DNA of 64,000 bases, taken from assembly GCF_016587435.1 (NCBI RefSeq), contig NZ_BNJJ01000024.1, positions 1-64,000 of the forward strand. Direction: 5' to 3'. Below are positions 1-8,749 of this stretch, piece after piece. The notes under the pieces were generated by a model, which was given only the letters and a program-made list of their open reading frames with translations, was not told where the DNA came from and made no database searches. How positions within the stretch are numbered: the first letter of the stretch is position 1; every line of letters begins with the position of its first letter. Position numbers and translations under genes: made by a program. The DNA is from Dictyobacter formicarum. GTDB lineage: Bacteria > Chloroflexota > Ktedonobacteria > Ktedonobacterales > Ktedonobacteraceae.

Positions 1-980
1 ATGTGTTTGCCATAGCGATGCAAAGGAATGGATATCGAGTTGACTTGTGCGCCTGACTCTGAGAAGCGCTGTGCCGCCAGTGTAACCATTTCATCAACAT
101 CTTTTTCGTAAAGCTCCGGCCAGCCAAATCCTTCATTCACAACACCTATGAGTATCCCATGCGTATCAGAATGAAGCGCGCTGGTATAACGTTCCGGCTT
201 GATGCCGCATTGACGTGGATCCAGACCATCCTCGCCCGCGATGACTTCGAGTAGTAGCGCCATATCAGCGGTTGTAGCCGCTAGCGGCCCGATATGGTCT
301 AATGTTAGTTCAACGGGAAATACGCCTGTATAAGGTATGAGTCCATAGGTGGGTTTGAGACCATAAACACCACACCAGCTACCAGGTATGGTGATTGAAC
401 CACCCTGATCTCCACCAATAGCCATGTCACACGCACCCGCGGCTACAAGCGCCGCGCTGCCACTGGAGGAGCCGCCAGCCGCATAGGCTGGATTATGAGG
501 ATTAAGCACTGGACCAGTGGCGGCACTGAAGCTGCTGCCACAAAAGCTCAGGTTTTCACAAACAGCCTTCCCTGCAATTTCGCCACCGGCGTCCAGTATA
601 CGTGTCACAATGGTTGCATCACATTCGGGGACGTAGCCTTCCAGCACAGTAGAGCCATTCATCATTGGTACGCCAGCCAGACAGATATTATCCTTGAGCA
701 CAATACGCTTCCCTTTCAGAGGACCATCTGCCGCCCCCTGGATCGAGCATTGCTGATACCAGGCATTGAGCGGATTCACCTGTGGAGAAGGACGTTGACT
801 CTGGCGGGATTGTGAATAGTGTACAGGTAATGGAGGTTCCGTGAGTTGATCAATACAGTGATATGACGCAAAGGTGGCTTCCATCACCGCAAGGAAAGCT
901 TCCATATCTGCATCATTCACATGCATGTTGTATACACGGGCGGTTGAGCGTAACTGTTCCAGTGTAGGTTTCATTGGCAT
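1..980 (-). CDS. Amidase-signature family hydrolase (3' end outside window)
   Basis: About 326 codons are present; the C-terminal part lies left of the window. Amidase-signature enzymes hydrolyse amide bonds with a Ser / cis-Ser / Lys triad. All three elements are visible: the Lys in IVLKDNICLAGVP (residue 96), the Gly/Ser block GGSSSGSAALVAAG (residues 169-182), and the nucleophile loop GGDQGGSITIPGSW with Ser at about 195. The GDQGGS form rather than GTDTGGS is common in free-standing amidases and unlike typical GatA. No signal peptide is seen, so it should be cytoplasmic. I chose the ATG at 980 because a GGAGAAGAG stretch lies just upstream; an in-frame ATG at 974 is also possible. It is transcribed divergently from the small protein at 1289. 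The substrate cannot be predicted. Confidence 0.9.
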   Translation of the reverse strand, partial: MPMKPTLEQLRSTARVYNMHVNDADMEAFLAVMEATFASYHCIDQLTEPPLPVHYSQSRQSQRPSPQVNPLNAWYQQCSIQGAADGPLKGKRIVLKDNICLAGVPMMNGSTVLEGYVPECDATIVTRILDAGGEIAGKAVCENLSFCGSSFSAATGPVLNPHNPAYAAGGSSSGSAALVAAGACDMAIGGDQGGSITIPGSWCGVYGLKPTYGLIPYTGVFPVELTLDHIGPLAATTADMALLLEVIAGEDGLDPRQCGIKPERYTSALHSDTHGILIGVVNEGFGWPELYEKDVDEMVTLAAQRFSESGAQVNSISIPLHRYGKH

Positions 981-1288
981 ATCGAAATCTCTTCTCCCGT
1001 ATCACTAGAGCAATACATGACAATGAAAAATAACCCACAACCTACAGTAAAGAATAACCCACCACGACAGGAGAGATCATTATTATACCATGTCTGTCGA
1101 TCAATCATATAAGCATTGTGAACTGTACATGAGTCTCCCTGTTTTAAAAATGTCTGCCAGAAGCTGATCAAAAAAATTAATCCCCTGATTACTCCATTAG
1201 TATGCTGCCTTTGACATCATTGCCGATTACACTCTTCTCTGAAACCAGATAATCCGTACTAAACAGTACTGTCAAGGAGGCGAGAAGT
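981..1288. other. Divergent intergenic region between amidase and small protein
   Basis: About 308 bases, AT-rich, containing the start regions of two divergent genes. An AAGGAGG ribosome binding site at 1274-1280 serves the GTG at 1289. I see no convincing sigma-70 promoter pair, repeat or RNA gene here. Confidence 0.4.
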
Positions 1289-1531
1289 GTGATGGCCATG
1301 TATGAAATTTGCGTTAAAGGCCATCTCGATCAAAACTGGTCGGAGTGGTTTGATGGTATGACATTCACCTATAAAGAGGACAGGGATACGGTTATTACCG
1401 GGCCAGTGATTGATCAGGCGGCGCTGCACAGCTTACTTGTCAAGATCTACGACTTAAATTTAACGCTACTTTCGGTGACCTGCATTAAACCAGATCCAGT
1501 ATTTGATAGAAAGGAGGAGAAGCTCCGATGA
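1289..1531 (+). CDS. Conserved small protein coupled to ECF sigma factor
   Basis: An 80-residue soluble protein with no signal peptide or membrane segment. I recognise the general pattern (MYEICVKGHLDQNWSEWFDGMTF... then a D-rich strand, GPVIDQAALHSLLVKIYDLNLTLLSV) as a small protein family common in Chloroflexota and Actinobacteria, but no function is established that I can name. The likely start is GTG 1289, eight bases after AAGGAGG (1274-1280). Its stop overlaps the sigma factor start (ATGA at 1528-1531), so the two are translationally coupled. Because no zinc-finger anti-sigma gene is adjacent, it is a candidate partner or modulator of that sigma factor; this is inference from position only. 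Confidence 0.75.
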   Translation: MMAMYEICVKGHLDQNWSEWFDGMTFTYKEDRDTVITGPVIDQAALHSLLVKIYDLNLTLLSVTCIKPDPVFDRKEEKLR

Positions 1532-2196
1532 AGGTAGAAACATCGTCATTACCTGCTCCCCCGTCCTGCAATGATGACTCGCGTGTCATTAATATGTTAC
1601 GCAGTGGTGATGAGGCTGTGTTTATGTCCCTGGTCAGTTTCTATACAAATACTATGGTGAACCGCGCCATGAATTACGTAACGGCACGCACCGTTGCCGA
1701 AGAGGTTGTTCAGGAGACATGGTTAGCAGTCTTTGAGGGTATCAATTGCTTTAAGGGGCACTCCTCACTGAAAACCTGGATTTTTCGTATTCTTACCAAT
1801 ATCGCCAAGACACGTGCCCGGCGTGAAAGGCGCAGTATCCCTTTCTCACAGTTGGTTGACTATGGGAGAGATAGCGTCGGACCAGTCGTTGATGCCGATT
1901 GCGGCCTTGAGACAGAGCAACTGGCGCCGCACCAATGGGCATCATTCTCAACAAACTGGGAGGGGATTCCTGAAACATGTCTGCTGTCCCGGGAGCGGTG
2001 CACTTGTATTGAGGACGCAATTAAAGCTCTGGTACCCAGTCAGCGGGTAATCATTATTTTGCGCGATATTGAAGGCTGTACTCCCGAAGAGACCTGTCAT
2101 AAGCTCGGTATTTCTGAGGGTAATCAGCGCGTCCTGCTCCACCGTGCCCGCGCCAGGGTACGTCAGATGCTTGAACACTACTTCGCTGAACAGTGA
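1528..2196 (+). CDS. ECF-family RNA polymerase sigma factor
   Basis: A 222-residue sigma-70 family protein of the extracytoplasmic-function type. The region 2 helix bundle is seen at about residues 35-95 (AEEVVQETWLAVFEGI, then SSLKTWIFRILTNIAKTRARRE), and region 4 at about 165-215 (IKALVPSQRVIIILRDIEG, with a helix-turn-helix in PEETCHKLGISEGNQRVLLHRARARVRQML). Region 3 is absent, as expected for ECF factors. The linker between regions 2 and 4 is long (about 65 residues, acidic, with two Cys), which is unusual and may carry regulation. The gene starts at an ATGA overlap with the upstream small protein and has an AAGGAGGAG site. No membrane anti-sigma factor follows; the next gene is a glucose dehydrogenase 121 bases downstream. 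Confidence 0.9.
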   Translation: MKVETSSLPAPPSCNDDSRVINMLRSGDEAVFMSLVSFYTNTMVNRAMNYVTARTVAEEVVQETWLAVFEGINCFKGHSSLKTWIFRILTNIAKTRARRERRSIPFSQLVDYGRDSVGPVVDADCGLETEQLAPHQWASFSTNWEGIPETCLLSRERCTCIEDAIKALVPSQRVIIILRDIEGCTPEETCHKLGISEGNQRVLLHRARARVRQMLEHYFAEQ

Positions 2197-2317
2197 AATA
2201 CTCGCACCTTTATATCCCTTCAAGTGACCTGTAACGAAGCACACGGTTGTAAGACTGTATTAAGCACACAGAGAAAATGCATGCAAGTACTGCGCAGCTC
2301 ATAAAGGAGGACAACCG

Positions 2318-3424
2318 ATGAAAGCGTTAGCAGTTTACCCGGGTAAGCCAAATTCGATGCACCTTGAGGATGTGCCTATGCCAGATGTGCGCGATATCGC
2401 CGGTGGACGGGGTGTACTGGTAAAGGTATTGCGTGTCGGTGTTGATGGTACAGATAAAGAAATCAACGCCGCAGAGTATGGCAATGCACCTGAAGGGGAG
2501 GGATTCCTGATTACCGGTCATGAGAACTTTGGCCAGATTGTCGAGATCGGTCCTAACGTCCCGAGTACATTACGTCCGGGAACGTATGTGGTTGCAACTG
2601 TGAGAAGACCAGGGCATAGTATCTATGATGCCATCGGTTTACAGGATATGACCACCGATGATGTGTACTTTGAACGAGGCATTAATATGTGCCATGGTTA
2701 CCTTACCGAGTATTATATTGAGGATGCCGCAAACATTGTGCCACTCCCTGCTACGCTACGTGAAGTTGGCGTCTTGTTAGAGCCACTTACCGTCGCTGAA
2801 AAAGGGATCAATCAAGCATACGAAATCCAAAGAAGGCTCAAGGTCTGGCAACCTCAACGCGCAGCGGTTATTGGTGCTGGCACGATTGGCTTGCTTGCAA
2901 CGATGGCGATGCGGCTACGCGGCCTTGAGGTAATGTGTTACTCACGGCGCTTACCACCATACCATAATAGTGATCTGCTGATCGAACTGGGCGCTCACTA
3001 TGTAAGCTCACAACAATCTTCCCTGATTGATGCGAGCGCAAAGTATGGACCGTTCGACATTATCTTTGAAGCATCAGGTTTTAGTCCACTGGCCTTTCAA
3101 GCTGCCGAGGCGCTTGGCAAGAATGGTGTGCTGGTCTTATCGAGCGTAACGGGTGGCGAGAAAAAAGTTGAAGTGAATGCTGATAAAATCAATCAAGGCT
3201 TTGTGCTGGGCAATAAAGTGATGGCTGGCACTGTCAATGCCTCGCGCGCAGATTTTGTCAGCGGGGTCAATGATCTGGTGAAAGCTGAAGCATTCTACCC
3301 TGGTTGGTTGAGCAAGTTGCTCACTACCCGCGTGCAAGGGCTGGATAACTACTCTGAGATGTTGCGCCATCTCACTGAAGATAAGGAAGCGATCAAAGTC
3401 TATCTTGAGATTGCGCAGGCATAA
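2318..3424 (+). CDS. Zinc-dependent glucose 1-dehydrogenase (MDR family)
   Basis: A 368-residue medium-chain dehydrogenase of the archaeal-type glucose dehydrogenase group, which oxidises beta-D-glucose to gluconolactone with NAD(P)+. The catalytic-zinc region is visible as GVDGTDKEI (Asp43) and TGHENFG (His68, Glu69), with a further Glu near 155 in LLEPLTVAEKGI. Asp replaces the usual Cys as first ligand, as in the haloarchaeal (Haloferax) enzyme. The four-Cys structural-zinc lobe is not present. The nucleotide-binding Rossmann turn is GAGTIGLLA near residue 190. Start ATG 2318 follows AAAGGAGGA. The GH15 enzyme starts 16 bases after the stop, suggesting an operon in which released glucose is oxidised directly. 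Related sugars are alternative substrates. Confidence 0.88.
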   Translation: MKALAVYPGKPNSMHLEDVPMPDVRDIAGGRGVLVKVLRVGVDGTDKEINAAEYGNAPEGEGFLITGHENFGQIVEIGPNVPSTLRPGTYVVATVRRPGHSIYDAIGLQDMTTDDVYFERGINMCHGYLTEYYIEDAANIVPLPATLREVGVLLEPLTVAEKGINQAYEIQRRLKVWQPQRAAVIGAGTIGLLATMAMRLRGLEVMCYSRRLPPYHNSDLLIELGAHYVSSQQSSLIDASAKYGPFDIIFEASGFSPLAFQAAEALGKNGVLVLSSVTGGEKKVEVNADKINQGFVLGNKVMAGTVNASRADFVSGVNDLVKAEAFYPGWLSKLLTTRVQGLDNYSEMLRHLTEDKEAIKVYLEIAQA

Positions 3425-3440
3425 AATGAGGAGACACATC

Positions 3441-5269
3441 ATGACTAATTTGCCGATTGCCGATTATGCGCTACTATCGGATTGCCGGTCAGCCGCGCTG
3501 GTAAGTCGTGGCGGTTCTATTGATTGGCTCTGCTTTCCACGTTTCGACGGCCCCTCAGTCTTTGCGCGTTTGCTTGATGAGCAGGCTGGTCACTGGTCAA
3601 TCTCACCCACCAACACGCATGAGGTGAGCCGTCGTTACATTGCAGAGACAATGGCACTTGAGACAACCTTTCACACTCCAACTGGGAGTGTTGTGCTTGT
3701 GGATGCTATGGCCATGGGACGTAATGAGCGCGGACATGACCTGGGCATTGACTCGCCTGGCATTGTGCTGCGTTCTGTGTCATGCCAGAGTGGCACTGTT
3801 GAGATCGATTTTGAGTATGCTCCCCGCTTTGAATATGGCCTTATTTATCCTCTGCTGAAGCCTATCCCGGAAGGGATCGTTGCCCGTGGTGGCGCGGATA
3901 TTCTGGCCTTATCCTCTACCGTTGATTTGGCGATCGAGGGCTCACGTGCTTATGCACGCTTCACGCTCCACGCTGGCGAACAGGTAAACTTTGCCGTGCA
4001 GCATCGAGCAAGCTGGGAAACAATTTCTCGGATGTATACACAGCGAGAGATTGCTGAATACTTACAAGACACTATTACGGGCTGGCGTACCTGGTCAGCC
4101 TTGCATCAAATGTATGAAGGACCCTGGCGTGACCTGGTTCATCACAGCGGTCGTGTCTTGCAAGCACTTATGTTTCGTCCTACAGGCGCTATTGTTGCAG
4201 CGCCGACCACATCCTTGCCCGAATCCGTGGGTGGAGAGCGCAACTGGGATTATCGCTTTACCTGGATTCGTGATGCCTGTTTGACATTGGATGCGTTGTG
4301 GGTCGCGGCCTGCCCCGACGAAGCGCATTGGTTCTTTTCCTGGATGGCTGGGGCGGTCGCAACTCAGATTAAACGTGGTGCTGATTTGCAGATTATGTTT
4401 GGCGTTGGTGGTGAGCACGATTTGAGTGAACGCACACTGAAGCAACTGGTTGGCTGGCGTAATAGTTATCCTGTACGTGTCGGCAATGGGGCCTGGGAGC
4501 AGCGTCAAATCGATGTCTACGGTGAACTTCTCAGCGCTGTACGCCGTCTGCGTGATCAGCTTGGTGGACTTGACGATGCGACACGTAGTTTCCTGGTTGA
4601 GGTCGCTAATGCGGCCGCCGCTCGCTGGCAGGAACGCGATCAGGGGATCTGGGAGGTGCGGGGGAGCCGCGTGATTTCCTTTATTCAAAGCTTATGTGTT
4701 GGGTAGCACTCGATCGTGCGATTGATCTCGCTCCTATCTTAAATGCCCATGAGCGTATTGCGGCCTGGACAGCTACACGTGAGCAGATCCGGGATGCCAT
4801 TCTCAAGCAGGGTTGGAGTGAGCGTGCACAGGCTTTTGCGCAGGCTTTTGGCACTGATGAGCTGGATGCCTCTACGTTGATGATGCCCGTTGTTGGTTTC
4901 TTACCTGCTACCGATCCTCGTATGCGTTCCACCATTGACGCCATTGCTGAACGTCTTACCGACGAGCATGGCCTGGTATACCGCTATCGCTCAACCGATG
5001 GTCTGGCGGGAGAAGAAGGTACCTTCTTGCTCTGCACATTCTGGCTGGCTCAGGCGCAAGCACTGGCGGGAGAGGTTAAACAGGCCAGAGAAACTTTTGA
5101 ACATGCGATTGTCTATGCGAATGATGTCGGATTGCTCTCTGAAGAGGTTGATCCGATGAGCAACGAGTTACTAGGTAATTTTCCTCAAGCATTCAGCCAT
5201 ATCGGTCTTGTGAATGCGGCCTGGGCGATTTCGCAGGCAGAAGCCAGTACCCCGGTACTTAGCTTTTAG
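3441..5269 (+). pseudogene. GH15 glucoamylase/trehalase-like hydrolase, one-base frameshift
   Basis: Two overlapping reading frames together give one glycoside hydrolase family 15 protein of about 609 residues, cytoplasmic (no signal peptide). The first frame (3441-4706) carries the N-terminal beta-sandwich (ADYALLSDCRSAALVSRGGSIDWLC) and the start of the (alpha/alpha)6 barrel (NWDYRFTWIRDA, GIWEVR). The second frame (ending 5269) resumes exactly with GEPRDFLYSKLMCWVALDRA and ends with NELLGNFPQAFSHIGL. The break is at the G5 run 4660-4664; one extra G restores GIWEVRGEPRDFLYSK. The catalytic Glu residues expected in GIWEVRG and NELLGNFPQ are on opposite sides of the break. Start ATG 3441 follows TGAGGAG. 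GH15 bacterial members act as glucoamylase, glucodextranase or trehalase. It is either a sequencing error or a recent pseudogene. Confidence 0.85.
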
Positions 5270-5315
5270 CAGCAACCTCTGGCATAGCAAAGCTAAAGAA
5301 AGGAGCGAGAGTGCA

Positions 5316-6143
5316 ATGCGTAGGCATAGCTGGTGGAAACGTCTCCATTGGCCTGAATATGGGGCTGAGTTCCTTGGAACCGCGTTTCTCGTCTTCGCGG
5401 GTATCAGTGCGGTCATCTTTGATTTTGATCCGAGCTTACCACCCGTGCATATTCTTGCCAATACGAGCCTGCGTATGCTTCTCACGGGCCTCCTATTCGC
5501 TGGTAGCGGTACGCTGGTTGCACTCTCCCCGATTGGTATGCTCAGTGGTGGACATATCAATCCAGCTGTCACACTTGCCTTCTGGATACAAGGCAAAATG
5601 CACCATTCTGACCTGGCGGGCTACCTGCTGGGTCAGTTCCTGGGTGCAATCCTTGGAAGTATGCTCCTCGTTCTGGTTTGGGGTAAACACGCCTCCACCA
5701 TCAGTTACGGTCGAACAGTGCCCGGACCAGACTATCCACTCGCCTTCGTCTTTTTTGCTGAGGTTGGTCTGACCATGTTACTTGTGCTCGCCATCTTTGT
5801 ATTCGTCAGTCATCATCATCTCATGCGTTGGACACCCTTCATGGTTTGGATTTTGGTGGCCGTCATGGTCTGGCAAGAAGCTCCCATTTCTGGTACCAGT
5901 CTCAATCCCGCACGTAGTTTTGGGCCTGCGCTTATCTCCTGGTTCTGGCAAGATCAATGGCTATATTTCATTGCCCCTCTACTAGGAGCCCTCCTGGCAG
6001 TCGGGATCTTTCGTCTGCTGACTCGTGGTGAACGCGACGTGCTAACCGGTAAGTTGTTTCACGTTCCCCATTATCGCAGTGTCTTCAAAAACGTCAGTGC
6101 CCCCTGCAAATCTGCTGATGAGAAACCATATTTAAACATCTAG
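5316..6143 (+). CDS. Aquaporin / glycerol facilitator (MIP family)
   Basis: A 275-residue membrane channel with six transmembrane segments and both NPA half-helices: GGHINPAVTLAFW in the first half and GTSLNPARSFGPAL in the second. It conducts water and possibly small polyols. I place the start at ATG 5316 because AAGGAG lies at 5299-5305 and because the encoded protein then begins RRHSWWKRLHWPEYGAEFLGTAFLVF, a normal start for the family; upstream in-frame codons overlap the preceding gene. It lies 46 bases after the GH15 stop and is probably cotranscribed with the glucose dehydrogenase/GH15 pair. The C-terminus extends about 35 polar residues after the last helix. Confidence 0.92.
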   Translation: MRRHSWWKRLHWPEYGAEFLGTAFLVFAGISAVIFDFDPSLPPVHILANTSLRMLLTGLLFAGSGTLVALSPIGMLSGGHINPAVTLAFWIQGKMHHSDLAGYLLGQFLGAILGSMLLVLVWGKHASTISYGRTVPGPDYPLAFVFFAEVGLTMLLVLAIFVFVSHHHLMRWTPFMVWILVAVMVWQEAPISGTSLNPARSFGPALISWFWQDQWLYFIAPLLGALLAVGIFRLLTRGERDVLTGKLFHVPHYRSVFKNVSAPCKSADEKPYLNI

Positions 6144-6191
6144 CGCCTTCCTTCAATTGGTAGCATATTCGCTCAAGCGAAAACATTGCGT

Positions 6192-6863
6192 TTAGATGTT
6201 TTTGCAAGCATCCGGTCGCTCATGGCTGGCCTGTTCAAGCAAGGCGCGTACCTCTTCGTCGCTGGTTTGCTCAAAGTGTTCATACCAGCTACCAACAGAG
6301 TAGAGCATATCCTTCTTCAAAGGACAGATGACCTCATTTCCCTGGGCCGTAAGTTCATCACAGGTTGTAGTAGCAGCAACAGGGACTGCAATAATCGGAT
6401 GGAAAGCTTGCAATTGTTTTACTACGGTTACGGCGGCACGCATGCTCGCTCCCGTTGCTATCCCATCATCCACCAGCACAACGGTACGACCGCGAACGTC
6501 ATAGGCCGGGCGATTGCCTCGATAGAGCCATTCTCGTCGCTCCAATTCATGCTGTTCGCGTGCCGTAACCTTATCAATTACGACCTCGGGGATCTTTAAA
6601 GTGCCGACAACGTCTTTATTGAGTATGCGCACACCACCGGAAGCTATCGCTCCCATCGCCAGTTCTTCTTGCCCTGGCACACCAAGCTTACGGACAATCA
6701 TAACATCCAGGGGAGCGTGAAGCTGGCAGGCAACCTCAAAGGCAACAGGAACGCCACCTCGAGGCAATGCCAGCACCAACACATCTGGACGATCTCGATA
6801 TGCTGTCAATTGCGCTGCCAATTGTTGGCCTGCTTCTGTCCGATCACGAAATTGCTTCATCAT
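6192..6863 (-). CDS. Phosphoribosyltransferase domain protein
   Basis: A roughly 223-residue type I phosphoribosyltransferase. The PRPP-binding signature VVLVDDGIATGASMRAAV is visible near residue 125-140, preceded by ALPRGGVPVAFEVA and MIVRKLGVPGQEELAMGAIA, typical of a widespread family of stand-alone PRTases often found beside stress or dienelactone-hydrolase-type genes. The physiological substrate is unknown. I prefer ATG 6863 (or the adjacent ATG 6860), since AGAGGA lies six bases upstream; an ATG at 6887 has no such site. The gene converges on the aquaporin with 48 bases between the stops. Confidence 0.88.
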   Translation of the reverse strand: MMKQFRDRTEAGQQLAAQLTAYRDRPDVLVLALPRGGVPVAFEVACQLHAPLDVMIVRKLGVPGQEELAMGAIASGGVRILNKDVVGTLKIPEVVIDKVTAREQHELERREWLYRGNRPAYDVRGRTVVLVDDGIATGASMRAAVTVVKQLQAFHPIIAVPVAATTTCDELTAQGNEVICPLKKDMLYSVGSWYEHFEQTSDEEVRALLEQASHERPDACKNI

Positions 6864-6953
6864 GATGATTCCTCTTTCGTTCTTCACGATTCAGCTGTGT
6901 CCGATCTTTTCTCCCTATTATTGCACAAAACCAGACCAGGATAATGGCCGCGC

Positions 6954-7173
6954 TTATAATGGGTCGACTTGCCCGTAAATCGGCTCACTACTAGCTGTTG
7001 CTTCCAGCAAGTGTTGCAGTTTAGTTCGTGTTACCGCGTCCGGCGTGTAGATCATGAGCCTGACATCAGGATTGCTGAGCACCTGTAAGGTGAAATGCTC
7101 GAACTCTAGATATCCTAACGTCGGGTGCTCGATGATTTTGTGGCCATCCAATACACTCCGATGGAGCGCAAAA
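6954..7173 (-). pseudogene. C-terminal remnant of MmyB-type HTH regulator
   Basis: The frame reading LDGHKIIEHPTLGYLEFE... LQVLSNPDVRLMIYTPDAV... KLQHLLEA matches the end of the MmyB-like ligand-binding domain found C-terminal to XRE helix-turn-helix regulators (pattern hP-x-G-x-L-E-h-x-x-x-x-L-Q-V). No helix-turn-helix or earlier domain is present. Upstream of about 7173 the frame runs straight into the palindromic repeat at 7180-7310, whose translation is meaningless. The natural stop is at 6954-6956. I read this as the 3' end of a gene whose 5' part has been lost at the repeat insertion point. Confidence 0.6.
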
Positions 7174-7179
7174 CACAAT

Positions 7180-7310
7180 TTATTCAGTGGTGCAAAAAGT
7201 GCGCACTGCGCACTTTTTGCACCACTGAATAAAAAATGTGCGGCCGCGCATGCGGCCGCCCACAAGAGAGTGATTGATTCCCATCATGATGGGAATCAAT
7301 CACTCTCTTG
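7180..7310. repeat. Modular palindromic repeat, copy A
   Basis: Three pieces in tandem. First, a perfect inverted repeat at 7180-7232 (26-base arms, one central base). Second, a flank at about 7241-7285 of the form GCGGCCGC-GCAT-GCGGCCGC followed by a tail ending GATTCCCATCA, which matches the right flank of copies at 51963-52010 and 59371-59421. Third, a perfect 48-base palindrome at 7263-7310 formed by that tail and its mirror image. It sits between a broken regulator gene and lysA, and its hairpins may also end transcription. Confidence 0.85.
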
Positions 7311-7384
7311 CAGCCCTCTTACTGTATAATAATCAATTAAACCGTGATACTATTTAAAGATAATAATGTTCTAAGGATGGATAA

Positions 7385-8674
7385 ATGGCAGAAAAGCAGC
7401 TCCCTTTTACACAGCAGCAAATTGAGAAAATTATTGAAATGTATCCAACACCATTTCATATTTACGATGAAAAGGGTATTCGCCAGTCGGTTCGTAATCT
7501 GCGTCAGGCCTTCGATTGGGCTGATGGCTTTATCAATTTTTTTGCCGTGAAGGCGCTCCCTAATCCCTATATTCTGCAAATAATCAAAGAGGAAGGCTTC
7601 GGTGCAGACTGTAGCTCTTTGCCAGAATTGATGCTGGCTGAAAGCGTCGGCCTGACTGGTGAAGATATCATGTTTACCTCGAATGAAACTCCTGCTAGCG
7701 AATATCGCAAGGCCAGCGAGGCGGGCGCCATTATTAACCTGGATGATATCAGCCATATTGATTATTTAGAGAAGTATGTTGGCATTCCAGATTTGATCAG
7801 TTTCCGCTATAATCCTGGGCCGCAACGGGATGGTAATGCCATCATTGGTAATCCGAAGGATGCTAAATATGGGCTGACATATGACCAGCTTTTTCAGGCC
7901 TACGCGCTGATGAAACAGAAAGGCGTGAAGCGCTTTGGACTCCACTCCATGATTGCTTCTAATGAGCTCAACCCACAGTATTTTGTTGATACCGCCAGCA
8001 TGCTTTTCGACCTGATCGTTGAGCTTTCCCGACAGGTAGGCATTACGTTTTCGTTTGCCAACCTTGGCGGCGGTATTGGTATTTCTTACAGACCCGACCA
8101 GGAGGCATTCGATTTATCCACATTTTCTCGTGAGGTAAAAGCGCTCTATAAGAGTAAAATTGTCAAGAATGGCCTGCACCCTTTAAAGATCGTCATGGAG
8201 TGTGGTAGGCTTATCACTGGTCCTCATGGTTACCTGGTCGCGACTGTGCTGCATAAAAAAGAGACCTATAAAGATTATGTCGGACTCGATGCCTGCATGA
8301 CCAACCTGATGCGGCCAGCTTTGTATGGTGCGTATCACCACATTACCGTTTTAGGGCAAGAGGAGCAGCCAGCATCACACACATATGATGTGGTTGGGTC
8401 GTTATGCGAGAACTTTGATAAGTTCGCCATCGATCGAAATTTACCACAGATCAACATTGGTGATACTGTCATTATTCATGACACTGGGGCCCATGGACAT
8501 GCGATGGGCTTTAATTATAATGGTAAATTGCGCTCGGCTGAACTATTGTTGAGAGAAAACGGCGATATCCAGTTAATCAGGCGAGCAGAAACAGTAGCGG
8601 ATTATTTTAGCACCCTGGATTTTGCTGGCCTGTCGCCATCTATGACGAAAACTGAAGAGATTTCAAAATTGTAA
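7385..8674 (+). CDS. lysA: Diaminopimelate decarboxylase
   Basis: A 429-residue fold-III PLP enzyme that decarboxylates meso-diaminopimelate to L-lysine, the last step of lysine synthesis. Visible signatures: the PLP-binding Lys in INFFAVKALPNPYIL (about residue 58), ADCSSLPELMLAES, the His in KRFGLHSMIASN, the glycine loop FANLGGGIGISY, the substrate-binding ECGRLITG, and GSLCENFDKFA with the catalytic Cys-Glu pair, followed by HDTGAHGHAMGFNYNG. The length is normal for the family. Start ATG 7385 follows AAGGATGG. A TATAAT box is present at 7325-7330 just after repeat copy A. A hairpin terminator follows at 8700-8735. Confidence 0.93.
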   Translation: MAEKQLPFTQQQIEKIIEMYPTPFHIYDEKGIRQSVRNLRQAFDWADGFINFFAVKALPNPYILQIIKEEGFGADCSSLPELMLAESVGLTGEDIMFTSNETPASEYRKASEAGAIINLDDISHIDYLEKYVGIPDLISFRYNPGPQRDGNAIIGNPKDAKYGLTYDQLFQAYALMKQKGVKRFGLHSMIASNELNPQYFVDTASMLFDLIVELSRQVGITFSFANLGGGIGISYRPDQEAFDLSTFSREVKALYKSKIVKNGLHPLKIVMECGRLITGPHGYLVATVLHKKETYKDYVGLDACMTNLMRPALYGAYHHITVLGQEEQPASHTYDVVGSLCENFDKFAIDRNLPQINIGDTVIIHDTGAHGHAMGFNYNGKLRSAELLLRENGDIQLIRRAETVADYFSTLDFAGLSPSMTKTEEISKL

Positions 8675-8699
8675 TCAGAGAGGGACTTCTTATGAATGT

Positions 8700-8735
8700 T
8701 GAAGGAGAAGCCAGATAACCCCGGCTTCTCCTTCA
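8700..8735. terminator. Bidirectional hairpin between lysA and GH43 gene
   Basis: Inverted repeat with 13-base arms (TGAAGGAGAAGCC and its complement) and a 10-base loop, lying between two convergent genes, so it probably ends transcription from both sides. Confidence 0.75.
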
Positions 8736-8749
8736 CTATAGCTCATCGA

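Noticed and set aside
971..1171. 66-codon minus-strand frame overlapping the amidase start
   Set aside because: Out of frame with the amidase, no ribosome site and no family resemblance; a chance frame.
4660..4664. Programmed ribosomal frameshifting in the GH15 gene
   Set aside because: No slippery heptamer or downstream pseudoknot is evident and GH15 enzymes are not known to use it; a base error or mutation is simpler.
7180..7310. CRISPR-like repeats
   Set aside because: The palindromic elements are isolated copies kilobases apart, with no regular spacers and no cas genes.
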